The notes below the pieces were generated by a model. The model was not told where the DNA came from, searched no databases, and saw only the letters and a list, made by a program, of their open reading frames with translations. Of a DNA stretch of 64,000 bases, positions 33,171 through 44,594 are shown one piece after another. The position numbers and the translations under genes were made by a program. The DNA lies in assembly GCA_032622095.1 (NCBI GenBank), contig CP136068.1, forward strand, positions 185,074,796 through 185,138,795, written 5' to 3'. The number at the start of each line of letters is the position of its first letter. The first letter of the stretch is position 1. The stretch is from Siphonodentalium dalli. Lineage: Eukaryota > Mollusca > Scaphopoda > Gadilida > Siphonodentaliidae.

Positions 33171-34182
33171 TTTAACCTAAAAGGTATGGGCAGAAACTGA
33201 AAACATCAGTCTATCTGCAGCTTAAACTGATTTTAGACTCAGAGTATTTGTGACTATTGAGTATGATTAATCTGCGCATGTCCCAAATGTCATCTATATT
33301 ATGAAATAACGCCGCCGACGTAATAATTGACACCAGTTCACACTCAATTCTGACAACGTGATAATTAGTGATCAGGTTGTCAGACTCGACTGTGCACTGA
33401 ATACCGCATACTAACTCAGACTATATGTGATGCATTGAAACGATTGGCTCTTGATTGAGTTCTTTGATACAATGAAGGGGAAGCCCCGGAGGCCGGATTT
33501 GTAATTGTTATGTTTTTCTGTGTTTGCCCACATTTATCTCATTGTTCTAATGAATGGAGAGAAATAAACAATTGAATTGGGAAATGGAAAATAATTCAAT
33601 AACACTCAATGGTTGGTTGGGTATTTTTTTTTTCATTGAAAATGAAATATATTCATACTTATCCAAATTCCAATAGACATTAGTGAGTCCTCCAAACGCG
33701 TCCGTCGTGATATCGCTGACGGATAGTTTCAGTTTTACGATATAATTGTTTGTACTCACCTGTTATCTTTCCAAAAATGCATGGGTATTTATGAAATTAT
33801 GACAAAATATTACCCAACTCCCATTTAGACATGTCTGTTTAGATGAAAACGAATATTCGAATATCATTTTTCTATTCGAATACTGCCGACGACTAACGAA
33901 TATTCGTTTCAGCACTAATATCGATATATTGCGATACACGCACTTCCGATACAATAACTGCGGTTCGAGTGTTAGTACCGGTAATTGAGCATAGTTTTGT
34001 TATAGATTTAGTCAACTGGCATGTTTCCACTCCGTGACTATTAAACAGACCATGATGTCCCATGCCTGGCGTTACACGTGCGCGATTTTATCACGCGCAA
34101 TTTTAATAGCTGTCAACCATTTTTCCGCGAGCCGACTTCGTAAGTCCAGCGGTATTTTCACATCTGAGGTACATTATCATAT

Positions 34183-34397
34183 TTAACCCTTTCAGTGCCA
34201 GGGCCGATTTTTGAATTAACCCATATTTCATTTAAATTTTTCCAAATTTATTGATTATAAAAATGTTATACATTGATGGAAAGAGCTCTCAGAGCTCTTT
34301 CCATCAATGTATCACATTTTTATAATCAATAAATTTGGAAAAATTTAAATGAAATATGGGTTAATTCAAAAATCGGCCCTGGCACTGAAAGGGTTAA
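34183..34397. mobile_element. Near-perfect 215-bp palindromic TTAA MITE
   Basis: TTAACCCTTTCAGTGCCAGG ... CCTGGCACTGAAAGGGTTAA, with arms over 100 bp that match almost completely around the centre AGAGCTCTCAGAGCTCT. TTAA ends and CCCTTT termini suggest mobilisation by a piggyBac-type transposase. Distinct in sequence from the MITE at 2755. Confidence 0.85.
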
Positions 34398-34685
34398 GTT
34401 CCAAGTTTAAAACTTTAAAACTAAGATGAATAACTCTGTTGAAACAAATCTCACCATGCCAGTTTTCGAACTCGGTCAAGATATCATTGCTAAAGAACTG
34501 TATACAAACTTTTAATCAAATCAGGATGTTTGTTCGGGTATGTTATTTATTAAAAATGAAGTTATACCTTCACCACTACATGTTTTACCATCAACACAAA
34601 GCATATTGCAGTTTGATTAAATTAGCGGTAACTTGGGTTAGTTTGGTAAGTATAAACATTAAACAAACATAACTAATTAACTTAC

Positions 34686-34831
34686 ATGCTAAATTTTTCT
34701 GTTAGTTTTGAAGTGACTACTGAAACTAGACGCTGCCGATTCTCTGGTGAAAGAGTGTTCTTCTCTTCATATTCTTGGAGTATACCGAAACCATAATGGT
34801 GATTACTGATGATATCCATGACATTAAATTC
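34686..34831 (-). CDS. Internal exon of the SAMD3-like gene
   Basis: 146-nt minus-strand exon between acceptor TTTATCTTCCAG (ending at 34832) and donor GTAAG (from 34685). Read in phase 0 it gives EFNVMDIISNHHYGFGILQE, YEEKNTLSPENRQRLVSVV and TSKLTEKFS. The pattern I----G--IL--Y---L--E-R--LV-iv---L matches the helical segment that follows the PB1-like domain in SAMD3-like proteins, as I recall them. Phase 0 at its start agrees with the open end of the exon at 36773-37147. Confidence 0.65.
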
Positions 34832-35231
34832 CTGGAAGATAAATCAATGTAATAAATTCAACAAACAATTTATAACAAGTGGCAAGCCACCGGGTATCCA
34901 CAGCCAAGATGGTTTATTGAGAAGAGTGAAAAAATTCTCATGATGGTATTTTATTACACGAGAAGTAGTTTTATTCATTCTTAGTATGTGTTTTAATGCA
35001 ATCAGTTCAGATGTTTACGCAGACTCCATTGACAGATAGTCAGATACAGCATAACGCTTGTGCACCATATAATGTATATCGCCAAATATTAAATCAGCAA
35101 CAAAGATCTTGAACTAGATCTTTACGCCTGTTAAAGTTATAAGATTCATAAAAAAATAGTTGTAAAAAAAGTGAAAAATAATAAAAGAGGCAAAACTCTA
35201 CAAAATAGATTACACCCGGCCTGTTTGTCCT

Positions 35232-35475
35232 ACACTATAACCACAGCATCGCCTCGCATAAATAAGAGAATGCATTGGCCTAAAATAAATTCATTTGTAT
35301 AACACTGTTTACCATTTTTTTCTTACATTCTTTAACAATTTTATATATTTTTTCTACATTCTTTGACAATTTTATCATTTTTAATGTGTGTTAAGCCAAT
35401 GCATTCTCTTATATATGCGAGGTGACCTATGGTCCACTCGCATATATAAGAGAATGCATTGCACAGGGCCGTTAA
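35232..35475. mobile_element. Truncated TTAA MITE
   Basis: Contains one full ~60-bp palindrome (AATGCATTCTCTTATATATG / complement, 35398-35460) and part of the second, plus the AT-rich centre of the 2755-3153 family. CCCTTT termini are missing. Confidence 0.7.
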
Positions 35476-35880
35476 CTTTAAAAAAAAATAATATTGGACC
35501 GAAGTCACCGAACCTCAATTCACAGCTGCGAGCATGTGGAGAGGATGTTGTGAGGAACTTGTATACCAAAAATTATTGAAATCGGTTCATATTTGTTCGA
35601 GTTATGAAGATGGACAGACATTTTCTAAGTCAAAATAAGTCGAAAATGAGGCGTAACTTAAAAAAAAAAAATATCAGACCGAACCCCAATTCACAGCATG
35701 CCGAGAGGTGGTCGTGATGAGCTTGTATACAAAAAAATATTGAAATCTGTTCATATTTGTTACGAGTTATGAGGGCGGACGGACAGACAGACTGACAAAC
35801 TGACGGCTCAACCCAGACACACAGATGGATGGACGCAGTCACTCCTGTATACTCCCCATTTTCTTCGAAAGTGGGGGTAT
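35476..35880. repeat. Two ~185-bp direct repeats
   Basis: Units share CCGAACCYCAATTCACAGC, CTTGTATACMAAAA and TTGAAATCNGTTCATATTTG, ending with GACGGACAGACAGAC and AAGTGGGGGTATAAA. It abuts the truncated MITE. Confidence 0.65.
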
Positions 35881-36196
35881 AAAAAAAGGTTTATTGGTTT
35901 GACATAATTACTCATTTGAGTGTTGGAATATGTTGGAAATATTATAATTTATTTCAGAGAGTAATGTCACAAAATTATTATAAATGTATCGTCAGTCAAA
36001 TACTTTTGTTATAAAAAAAATGATATTTCATGTCGGATCGAAGTTAAAATTTGCTTGAACATCATCTTGAAACAATGAAATATCTACTATGAAAAAATAA
36101 CAAAACCATATGTGTTTCTGTAAATTTAAGACAAATTTAATTTGAAAACAAGCACAGTGCCTCAATATATTCATGTAATGTCAGTCACGCTACTGG

Positions 36197-36621
36197 TACT
36201 CTCGCGCTCCAAATAAGCGTACATGTATGCTTATTAATTTTAAAGACAAAGTCTGCCCTGTACTGTACAGTGGTTTATTGGGTCTGCCTGTATGTTTTTT
36301 AAATTTTCTGTGAAAAAAATCCTGCAGAAACATTGCTTTTCATTTTGAAATATTATTGTCGAATTGTACCAAAGTCACAACGATTTTTTCTTATTTCAAA
36401 CTTCAAAGTATTCTATACATGGTACAAACATTATGCGGTTTCCAAACAATTCTCGTAAATTGACATTGTCTATTCCATGGGGTATAACCACCCAAATTTG
36501 GTGCAAATTCCTCCACGTATGTTAATTTCGTACTGTCTGTTTTTCAAAATTTGGGAAATTATTCGTCATGTATGTTAATTTGTTTATTCCACCCTGTATG
36601 TTTATTTGGAGCCCGAGAGTA
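36197..36621. mobile_element. Small inverted-repeat element
   Basis: Ends TACTCTCGCGCTCCAAATAA and (complement) TACTCTCGGGCTCCAAATAA with related CATACATG/CATGTATG subterminal parts; ~425 bp, no coding. A similar single end, TTATTTGGAGCCTGAGAGTA, is at 41196-41215. Confidence 0.6.
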
Positions 36622-36772
36622 ACATTGCACAATGCCATGTTATCATCACTTGGCTAAATTCTGAATGGATTGCAATGCCCTAAGATGTATAACGTAATAC
36701 AGAGCTAGGTATTTTCAATTTCAATTTGGTGACTAAATCAGGTTTAGCTGAAAATCTATATCGAATACTTAC

Positions 36773-37147
36773 AAAAGCCTTCTGAGACGGAGATGATTTA
36801 GCTAATGCAGCACTGCAACAGCAGAGGGTTCTGGGACCAACACAGCAGAGGGTTCAGATGTCACAGGAGCGAGACTCTGGATTTCCGACACAGATAATTG
36901 CTTTTTGACGATTAACTCAATATTCAAATATTCCTTCAAAATATGCATGTCACTTTCGTCATCAATATCTATGTGATTACTAAACTCAGGTAACTTTACA
37001 GCTATTGTAAAATTTTCCATCCTAAAACAAGATGCTATCTCTGCTGTAAGTTTTTCAAACGACAGATCGCCAACTTTTATTTGTATAAGTTTTGTTTTCT
37101 GCACACAAGTCACACTAAACCTTTTACTGGTCTCCATCTCTTGAATA
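36773..37147 (-). CDS. PB1-like domain exon of the SAMD3-like gene, frameshifted
   Basis: Minus-strand exon between acceptor TTTTTTTTCTTCAG (ending at 37148) and donor GTAAGTATTCG (from 36772). A likely start codon lies at 37137, giving METSKRFSVTCVQKTKLIQI then KVGDLSFEKLTAEIASCF. An acidic HIDIDDESDMHIL, resembling the PB1 OPCA patch, follows. The frame stops at 36802-36804 after a duplicated PEPSAV. A shift of one base there opens SAALAKSSPSQKAF, which ends in phase 0 exactly at the donor and joins EFNVMDII of the next exon. So an indel near 36815 has broken the frame, or the assembly has an error. A hAT sits 57 bp upstream of the acceptor. Confidence 0.6.
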
Positions 37148-37203
37148 CTGAAGAAAAAAAAATTGCATAACACATTTGACTCATCAGTCATTGGATTGCT
37201 CTA

Positions 37204-38335
37204 TAGTGTTGTGAGGTTGTGAAATTTGGTTTTCGGTTGCGGTTGCGTTTTGTTTGGCATAAAAAACTTCGGTTGCGGTAGTTTATGAAAACTTGGATAC
37301 TACACATAACTTCTCATAAAATACCACTGAGTGTGCAGTGTGCATTACACAATCGTGTTCCCCTCAGTCATCCAGTGGCGACTAGACAAAACCTACTTCG
37401 CGATTCGTGAACTACATTTAATATTTGATACATACACAGGTCGATTGAGCCAGCATTACATAGATATTGTGTAATTTTTGTTGATACTGTCAGTGTGGTC
37501 GACATGTTACGGCGATATGCTTTCACATTCAGAGCCAGAAATTATTACCAAGTGTCGAGGTTTAAAAATTAAAATTCGAGTGGCGAAAACATATCGAACG
37601 ATCTCGAAATAAACTCTGGATTTCAGGAAACTTTCGGAGCAGAAAGTCACAGACTGCAATGCAATGCATCACGTTTGGAAATAGAGGTCGCATAGTATCA
37701 TATAGTGTGTGATTATAATTTTAATTCAGGTATATTTCATTCAATTTTCACTGAACATAATTCAGCCCACATCACACTGACTGACATGGGTTAATATTTA
37801 TACATGTAATCTCGCAGATTTTGCATCTGTGCATTTCTCTCCATAAACAACCAATCATGAAGTTTTAACACGCAAGATAAATCTGGTATGCGTATGTTAT
37901 AAGTATTCATAAACATTCTGCGGGATTGCGAAATCACATGGCAAACACGTTGTTTCAAAATTGAAAGTGAGGCTCTATTGCATCATAGTCCAACATGCAG
38001 CCAATGGCATCGCGTCGTTGTCAAAAAAAAATCACTAGAACTCCGAAATCACTTGCCAATTTGTTGCTATACTGAGGCTCCCATATGTGACACAGCCAAT
38101 GACATTGCATCAACTGACACACGGTGGTACGTCATCAATGCTTGGGAAATTGTAGTGATCATACCTACTTATATAGTTCAGCCATTGTGCATTTGTGATC
38201 AAACTACGGCTTCTGAGCACTCTTTGGCGGGAAAGTTTGAACACCGAAAAATACGGTTATCGGCCGACAATGAGGTTGCGGTAGTTGTGTGACTACTGCA
38301 ACCGACCCGATTTTGCGGTTAACCTCACAACACTA
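37204..38335. mobile_element. hAT transposon, non-autonomous (exact 8-bp TSD)
   Basis: 1,132 bp with ends TAGTGTTGTGAGGTT and AACCTCACAACACTA, flanked by the exact 8-bp repeat TTGCTCTA (37196-37203 and 38336-38343). Subterminal GGTTGCGGT repeats occur at both ends. No transposase recognised. Confidence 0.85.
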
Positions 38336-38912
38336 TTGCTCTATAATATGATGTCATATGAGTTCTTCATGATAGAGTGAATTTAAGAAGTTCTAAACAG
38401 GAATAATTGATATTTATGATAATTCCTGATGTCTTTTCCATTCACCATTGGCGTATAATTTGCCACTAGAAATGTTTCACGCTTTGCTGATGGAGATTCC
38501 AATATAAAATTCCATGTTCTACATGATAGAATGCACAAAAATCATATTTACGGGGTTCAGAATAATTGTTTCAATGTTTTACCGTTATTTGACCATTTCT
38601 CAGAAAATGACCCATAAATTTGTACGCACCTAATCTAAAAGTCGTATCGTGTCGACAATAGCATCTTACATGTATGGGAAATGGATAAAAAGTTTGACAC
38701 ATGTAATGATGTTTCAAGCAAAATGCAGCGGAATATTTATACCCCTTTTTGCAGTTTGATCTCTGAATATCAACACTGCAGCATATATCATTGATGGACA
38801 GAGACAATCTGGGATAGTAGTAGTACTAATAATGTCAAAAGAAGTTGTTATAATAATAAAGGTAGGGACTAAGCAAACAAACATATTTTATGTGGCCTTA
38901 AAAATACCTCAC

Positions 38913-39378
38913 AAAACTTGTATTCTGACTCCGCTCTATTTTTCCAGATCAAAAATCTCTTATATTCTCTTAAGAGAGGGTCACATGATGACTCGCATCT
39001 GAACTTAACAATGTCAGGTCCAGATCTTCCTGGATTCTGATGAGTGATTCTCTTCACTCTTGACCAACTATGCGATATCTGCTTGACGTCAGGAGCAGGC
39101 GTGTCAACGGAAGGTGGAAGGCTAGCATCAAACGAATCATTTAGTTCACTATCATCTTCTACAACTTTTTCACAACTATGCGATATCTGCTTCACATCAG
39201 GAGCAGGCGTGTCAACAAAAGGTGGAAGGCTAGCATCAAACGAATCATTCAGTTCACTATCATCTTCTACAACTTTATCACAAGGTGCAACTTTTCTTCT
39301 GCCACTTTTCCTTTGAACTAACTTTCTCCTTTTTTGATAATTCCTACTGTACTCCTTATTATGCTTCCCCATAAATAA
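38913..39378 (-). CDS. Unidentified exon with a 36-residue duplication
   Basis: Minus-strand exon between acceptor TTTTTCCTTGCAG (ending at 39379) and a donor GTGAGG at 38912 (an alternative GTATTT lies five bases on). It reads MGKHNKEYSRNYQKRRKLVQ, strongly basic, then two tandem 36-residue units containing KVVEDDSELNDSFDASLPP and VDTPAPDVKQISHS. A tail HSWSRVKRITHQNP, ESSCDPLLREYKRFLIWK and NRAESEYKF follows. It is close to and on the same strand as the SAMD3-like exons, but neither donor gives the phase required by the exon at 36773-37147, so it is a separate or incompletely linked exon. Function unknown. Confidence 0.5.
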
Positions 39379-39566
39379 CTGCAAGGAAAAAGTTGGTACC
39401 TAGCTCTGGAGAAGGCGAATTCCATTAACCTCTTGATTTTCCTGGGGTCTCATTAATATGGAATTTTTATTTTTTAGAATTATGGCAGGGGGGATGATTA
39501 ACATTATGCTAATGAAATATATTACTACCGGTATAGTGACATGTGTAAAATTATAACCCAAGATTC

Positions 39567-39900
39567 AGCCCTCGAAATTAGCCACGGCAATCGACAATGA
39601 CGTGGTAATTACTTTTTGCCACAGCATTTGAGTGCCTTGGCAGTTACACAGCCATGTACAGGTATAATGCCATGTATTTGGTAAGTAAACCTCAGTTATA
39701 CTGCAGACAACCGTATGTGGTAATTGCTGTATCAGTTACGTGGTCACGACGTGGGACATTTTCCCGAATTTCGAGGCCTGGGGAATTCAGTGTTATTTTT
39801 TTAGAAAAGATGGTTCAAACCTTACAAAGCGCAGGTGATCACAGCCCTCGAAATTAGGGAAAATGTCCCACGGCAAATTTAATGCTGTGGCATGTTAGAA
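39567..39900. repeat. Repeated CAGCCCTCGAAATTAG ends
   Basis: CAGCCCTCGAAATTAG at 39567 and at 39841, and CGAATTTCGAGGCCTG (inverted) at about 39766. They look like hAT-type termini and the repeated GCCACGGCA motif is subterminal, but no matching target duplication was found. Confidence 0.4.
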
Positions 39901-40094
39901 TCCACATGTTGCCACGGCATTTCCCACAGCATTACTTATTGGCGTGGCCAATCAGGGCCTAATCCAGGATTTATTTGGGGACACTGTATATACACTCAAG
40001 TGGGGTCACAACATGATATTCCGTAGGCCTGAGGTGGGGGTGTCGCATTCCTGCCGAGAGGGGGTCCCTGGGAAAAGTTAAAAAAAATGATTTT

Positions 40095-41715
40095 GATTAG
40101 GCCAAAGAAAAAAGATACTATGTTTCCGTACATCGACCGACCCTAAAAATAACCCGCCGACCCTAATCTTTTTATTGATATTTTGAGAAAAAGTCCAAAT
40201 TTTCTATAAATTTTTTTTTTTTTTTTTTTTTTTGTACTGTTTTTACCGCTAATGCTTATAAATATTGATAATCATTAATGTGCAAAACACATGGTTTCTA
40301 ACATAAGCCTGTGATAAGTGACATGAAGTGACAGTTGTCTCAAAAGCCACATGTGTGTGATGGGTTGTGGATTGATAGGCATGAATCTTGCAATTTTAAT
40401 TTCAAGAGAGTGGATCTCATGCCTGCTTTACCTGTATGCCTTGTTTGGGACTTATGGAACATATTCATGAGTTCCAAATAAACATGCATCAGGGAAGAAT
40501 CCAGAGATAATATGGGGACACCTGTTTTCCAGCGGAGGATACATTTACTAGTATTCCCATATAACTTAATAAGGCATCAGCGCTGAACCAACACAGATAC
40601 ATATACATGTATTATAAATATGACATAATATTTCTTATTTCAAATTTAAACATGCAAATAAAGGCTCTATTTACATACATGTAGTATATTGTTGAATTGC
40701 CTTGGAAAATTCAGGTTGACTCAATACTGTCCACTAGGAATTTGGGGACATTTGGGCTTCTTGAGTTTGGGCGCCCATACCTGTAACAGGTATCAAAACA
40801 GCCCTGGAAATTTCCCTGACATGCATGCCCATTTATTATTTTCTTGGGAAACCCCCCCCCCTTCACAGTGCTTATTTGAGTCTGCAAGGTTATTAATTTT
40901 GAGGGTATGAAAATTGAGATTTCTATATTATTCTGATACCAAATTGTTGAGCTTATAATTTTAGGCATGTACATATTCAAGTATATGGCATACATGTGAA
41001 CATTTAAATATCGAATAAAACTCTACATGACACATACTATGTTGATTCCTATGCTTGACCTACATGTACTATAAATTTTTTAACTATAGTTGATGTTTTG
41101 CTCACAGTTTCCCCTGTGCTATTATTTGGGTCTGCACTGTTATTAACTTTCAATGGAATTTTTCCTGTGTACTATTATTTGGGCGTGCACTTTTATTTGG
41201 AGCCTGAGAGTACCGGTAGGAACACTATAAACAGACATGGTGTGTGTGTCTGTATATATACATGTATATAGGTTATGACCACATATGTTAGGGGTACAGC
41301 TACTGTTTCCAGAAACCAGGCATGGTAGGTTGGGTGCACTGGCTACCTCGAGACAATGGGATGCAGTGGTCACAATACAAGTATGGTATAATGGCGGTAT
41401 TATGGGTAAAATTCTTAGTGACATCAATCTCATACCAAGTTTATAGCCAAATAATAAATAACATACTTAAGCATGAAGTAAGTTTGATCTTTCATCAATC
41501 TTAATGTATATTTCCTAGTGCTGTGTTTAACTGTTTATCAAGTAATACTTTCCCCACAACACAAGTTGGCATTTTATGTCATTTTCGGTCGAGGTAATTC
41601 AATATTTCTGCCGCTGGATAAAAAATATCAAAATAAAATTAAAAAAATACAAATTTCCCTACCTACCTACCCTAATTTTTTCACTCCGTTATCGGAAACA
41701 TACTATCTTTTTTCT
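40095..41715. mobile_element. Possible element with ~110-bp inverted ends
   Basis: TTAGGCCAAAGAAAAAAGAT and ACTATGTTTCCG (40099-40130) are matched in inverse orientation by 41670-41716, and further segments (CGACCCTAA, ATTTTGATATT) also pair. The interior contains a poly-T run (40209-40232), a C run (40853-40861) and no recognised gene. Exact termini are unclear. Confidence 0.45.
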
Positions 41716-41965
41716 TTGGCCTTAGCCCCTGCCATTCTATTGTACAACATAACATACTCATATTTTTTCAGAAAATTCTAAAGAGTTTTTACTTATATAT
41801 ATATATCTTTAATTGTCCTCCATAAATGAAGAGTTGTTTAACACAAACAAATACACAAAGGAAACATAGACCCATGAAATTACCCTGTATTTTTATTCCA
41901 CGGAAATGGCAGAATTACTCTGTATGGTGGTATACCCAGTAAGAAGACAGCTACTTATATATATA

Positions 41966-42785
41966 TACTAGCTGATGTGCCCGACGTTGTCCGGGCTATT
42001 CCTTTTGTGAAGTTTGCATTCTTGAGTGAATGAAAATTAAGGAATGTCCTACAAGCCGAGCAGCCATAACGACTAATATGAGGTCTATCGTCTAGCTGAC
42101 CATACAAAATTTCGGAGATCTGATCTGCGCATGCGCGAAGCTGGCGTTGCACGGGCTCGCCGACCCGATAAGAATTCGTCGCGGGGCAAGATACATTCAC
42201 ATAGCAAATTTCAAGTCAATAGCTCCACCCGTTTCCGAGATCTGGTCTGCGCATGCGCGAAGTTGGCGTCGCACGGGCTCGGCGACCCGATAAAAATTCA
42301 TCGCGGGGCAAGATAGTGGATAAATTCACATATCAAATTTCAAGTCGATAGCTCCACCCGTTTCCGAGATCTGGTCTGCGCGAAGCTGGCGTCGCACGGG
42401 CTCGGCGACCCGATAAAAATTTGTCGCGGGGCAAGATACATTCACATAGCAAATTTCAAGTCGATAGCTCCACCCGTTTCCGAGATCTCGTCTGTGCATG
42501 CGCGAAGCTGTCGTCGCACGGGCTCGGCGACCCGATAAAAATTAGTCGCGGGGCAAGATACATTCACATAGCAAATTTCAAGACGATAGCTCCACCCGTT
42601 TCCGAAATCTCGTCTGCGCATGCGCTGCACGGGCGCCGCACGGGCTCGTCAATACGACAACGATGACCGCCTGGTCAAACTACACACACGTACCAAGTTT
42701 CGTCCCGATCGGTCGAGAATCGTAGATTTGTATAAATGACAAACAGACAAGACAGAGGTTATCAAAATATATAAGAGATATATTT
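41966..42785 (+). mobile_element. LINE/SINE 3'-type segment with ~120-bp array
   Basis: Begins CTAGCTGATGTGCCCGACGT after a TATATA run and ends with CCAAGTTTCGTCCCGATCGG, then ACAAACAGACAAGACAG and a TATATA target, an arrangement familiar from 3' ends of RTE-like retroposons. Between them are five units of ~118-123 bp containing GCATGCGCGAAGCTGGCGTC, CGGGGCAAGATA and AGCTCCACCCGTTTCCGAGA. The third unit has lost six bases of GCGCATGCGCG. Identification as RTE-like is tentative. Confidence 0.5.
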
Positions 42786-42979
42786 ATATAATAATAGCTG
42801 ATTGGCTCCCTGCTGGTGATGAATAATTCAGGAATAATTCTATAATATCATGTTTTATGGATAGATCTTCTCCCCCAATATATTCTGTGGGCATGTCTAA
42901 TATGGTAATTTGAGGGACCTGTTAGGGGTTCACCCGGTTGTGAAATACATACACACTGAATTGCCTGCATGGAGTTACC

Positions 42980-43807
42980 CAGGTCGGGCACATCACCCAA
43001 ACGAGCTAAGTTGCCCCTTTGAGCTATCGTAGCCCCAACGAGCTAAAATAAGTGTCAACAAACCCCACAATTATTCATTTTGACAGTCCTTCGATTTTAA
43101 GGCGCGCAGGCGCGCGCGGATCTAAAAACCAGCGAGTTATTAAATGCGCACGCTGAAAATATAAAATGCGCGCATCGGAATTTGCAACCAGTGAACGAGA
43201 TTTTAACAAACAACACACCAATGGTTAAACGCCAACAAGACTATTCACCATGTATCTTTCTCAGCAGTGATGACGTTGATTTATACGAACCTGGTATATA
43301 TAGCAATTAAGATCAAAGCGGCGTCTTTCGCACTCAATGATTGGGGTGACACCTCGTCACAACTACTGCACGTGCGAGTTCCCGCAAAAAGCAGACTGAC
43401 TTTGGCGGCAGCGTTTATGTTTCACCTTGCAGTATTTCGAGGATTCATTTGGACAAATTGTACCAATGCGAATACTATTATATAAATTAATTAGCCGTAG
43501 TACTACTGTACTAGTAATTACCCATATCCGTGTATACCTGCCCCAAAAAGCTCTAAAAGTTTTTTTCATAAAATCTGCGACAATAAAGGAAACATTTTAC
43601 TGAAAAAAATTAAATCTTGGATTTCCTGAGGCCAAGTAAGGGCGCACTTGATGAGCCGTAACTTACATCACCCAATATCATGATCGCTAATTGTCGCAAT
43701 GAGTCGAAATGAATAACTGTGGGGTTTGTTGACACTTATTTTAGCTCGATGGGGCTACGATAGCTCAAAGGGGCAACTTAGCTCGTTTGGGTGGTGTGCC
43801 CGACCTG
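42980..43807. mobile_element. TIR transposon, ~115-bp inverted ends, 5-bp TSD
   Basis: Left end CAGGTCGGGCACATCACCCA and right end (complement) CAGGTCGGGCACACCACCCA, with high identity for ~115 bp through GTGTCAACAAACCCCACA. The flanking direct repeat TTACC is at 42975-42979 and 43808-43812. CAGG termini and a 5-bp duplication fit the hAT5 group, but no transposase is present. Confidence 0.7.
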
Positions 43808-44224
43808 TTACCAACATTATCAACAATTTTTGTTTTCCCGGTATACCGGGTCGGAAAATGGCCTGGATCAGCCCCTGCCAATTAATATGAGTCTAGGACT
43901 GTGATATACCTTTTTGGAAAGCTAGAATAATAATCTAGCGACAATGCGTACGTAGCAGAATTTAGATTTTTATCCCCGGGTGGATATAATTTGACATTTA
44001 TTAAAAAGTTAAAGTATAGTTCACCAATTTATCATTGTTTACAATATTTCCATCAAATGATGTCAAAATGTCGCAAAACAAAAAATCTGCTTCGCGTTGT
44101 CACTAGATATAATGCTCAAATATTGCAAATAATACAGGACATGTGTCATGAAGCATTCAATTGATTCATCTGAGGTTTGTAAATATTGAGTAATCTTGTC
44201 TTGAAAATTAACATTGAATTCACC

Positions 44225-44350
44225 ATTCAAATGTTTCCACTGGATTCTAGACGTTTCGTACCGTAACCATGGTACTAGTAGTTTCGTACCTGGACGTTTC
44301 GTACCATAATTTTTGGTCGTTTCGTACCGTTTTGTTTGGTCGATTCGTAC
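44225..44350. repeat. GTTTCGTACC-type short repeats
   Basis: Five to six copies of (GA)CGTTTCGTACC in about 110 bp. The theme resembles the GACGTTTCGGCACC ends of the Mutator-like element at 48569-50221, so this may be a solo terminus of a related element. Confidence 0.5.
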
Positions 44351-44594
44351 CACGGAAATCAATTGAATTGGGTTAAAAATTAACATGAATCATTGTAAGA
44401 TCGATCTTACCGTCATTCTAAAACATAAATAAATATAATTATAATCAGAACTTCCAAAATCTGAGTTTTAATTAATATGTATGAATATTATTTGGAATTG
44501 GATGTCGAGAGTAGATACTAAATAGGATTATGCAAGCTTTCCAACAATCATCGATGCAATGTCAATGAAAATGTGTGTCTGCATGCAGCATAGC

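Noticed and set aside
39953-41718. hAT bounded by CAGGGCCTAATCC (39953) and CTTAGCCCCTG (41718)
   Set aside because: The flanking 8-mers (TGGCCAAT and CATTCTAT-like) do not match; only the inner inverted ends at 40095-41715 were kept.
44063-44386. 107-codon minus-strand frame with RYETTKNYGTKRPGTKLL
   Set aside because: It arises from GTTTCGTACC repeats and has no protein features.
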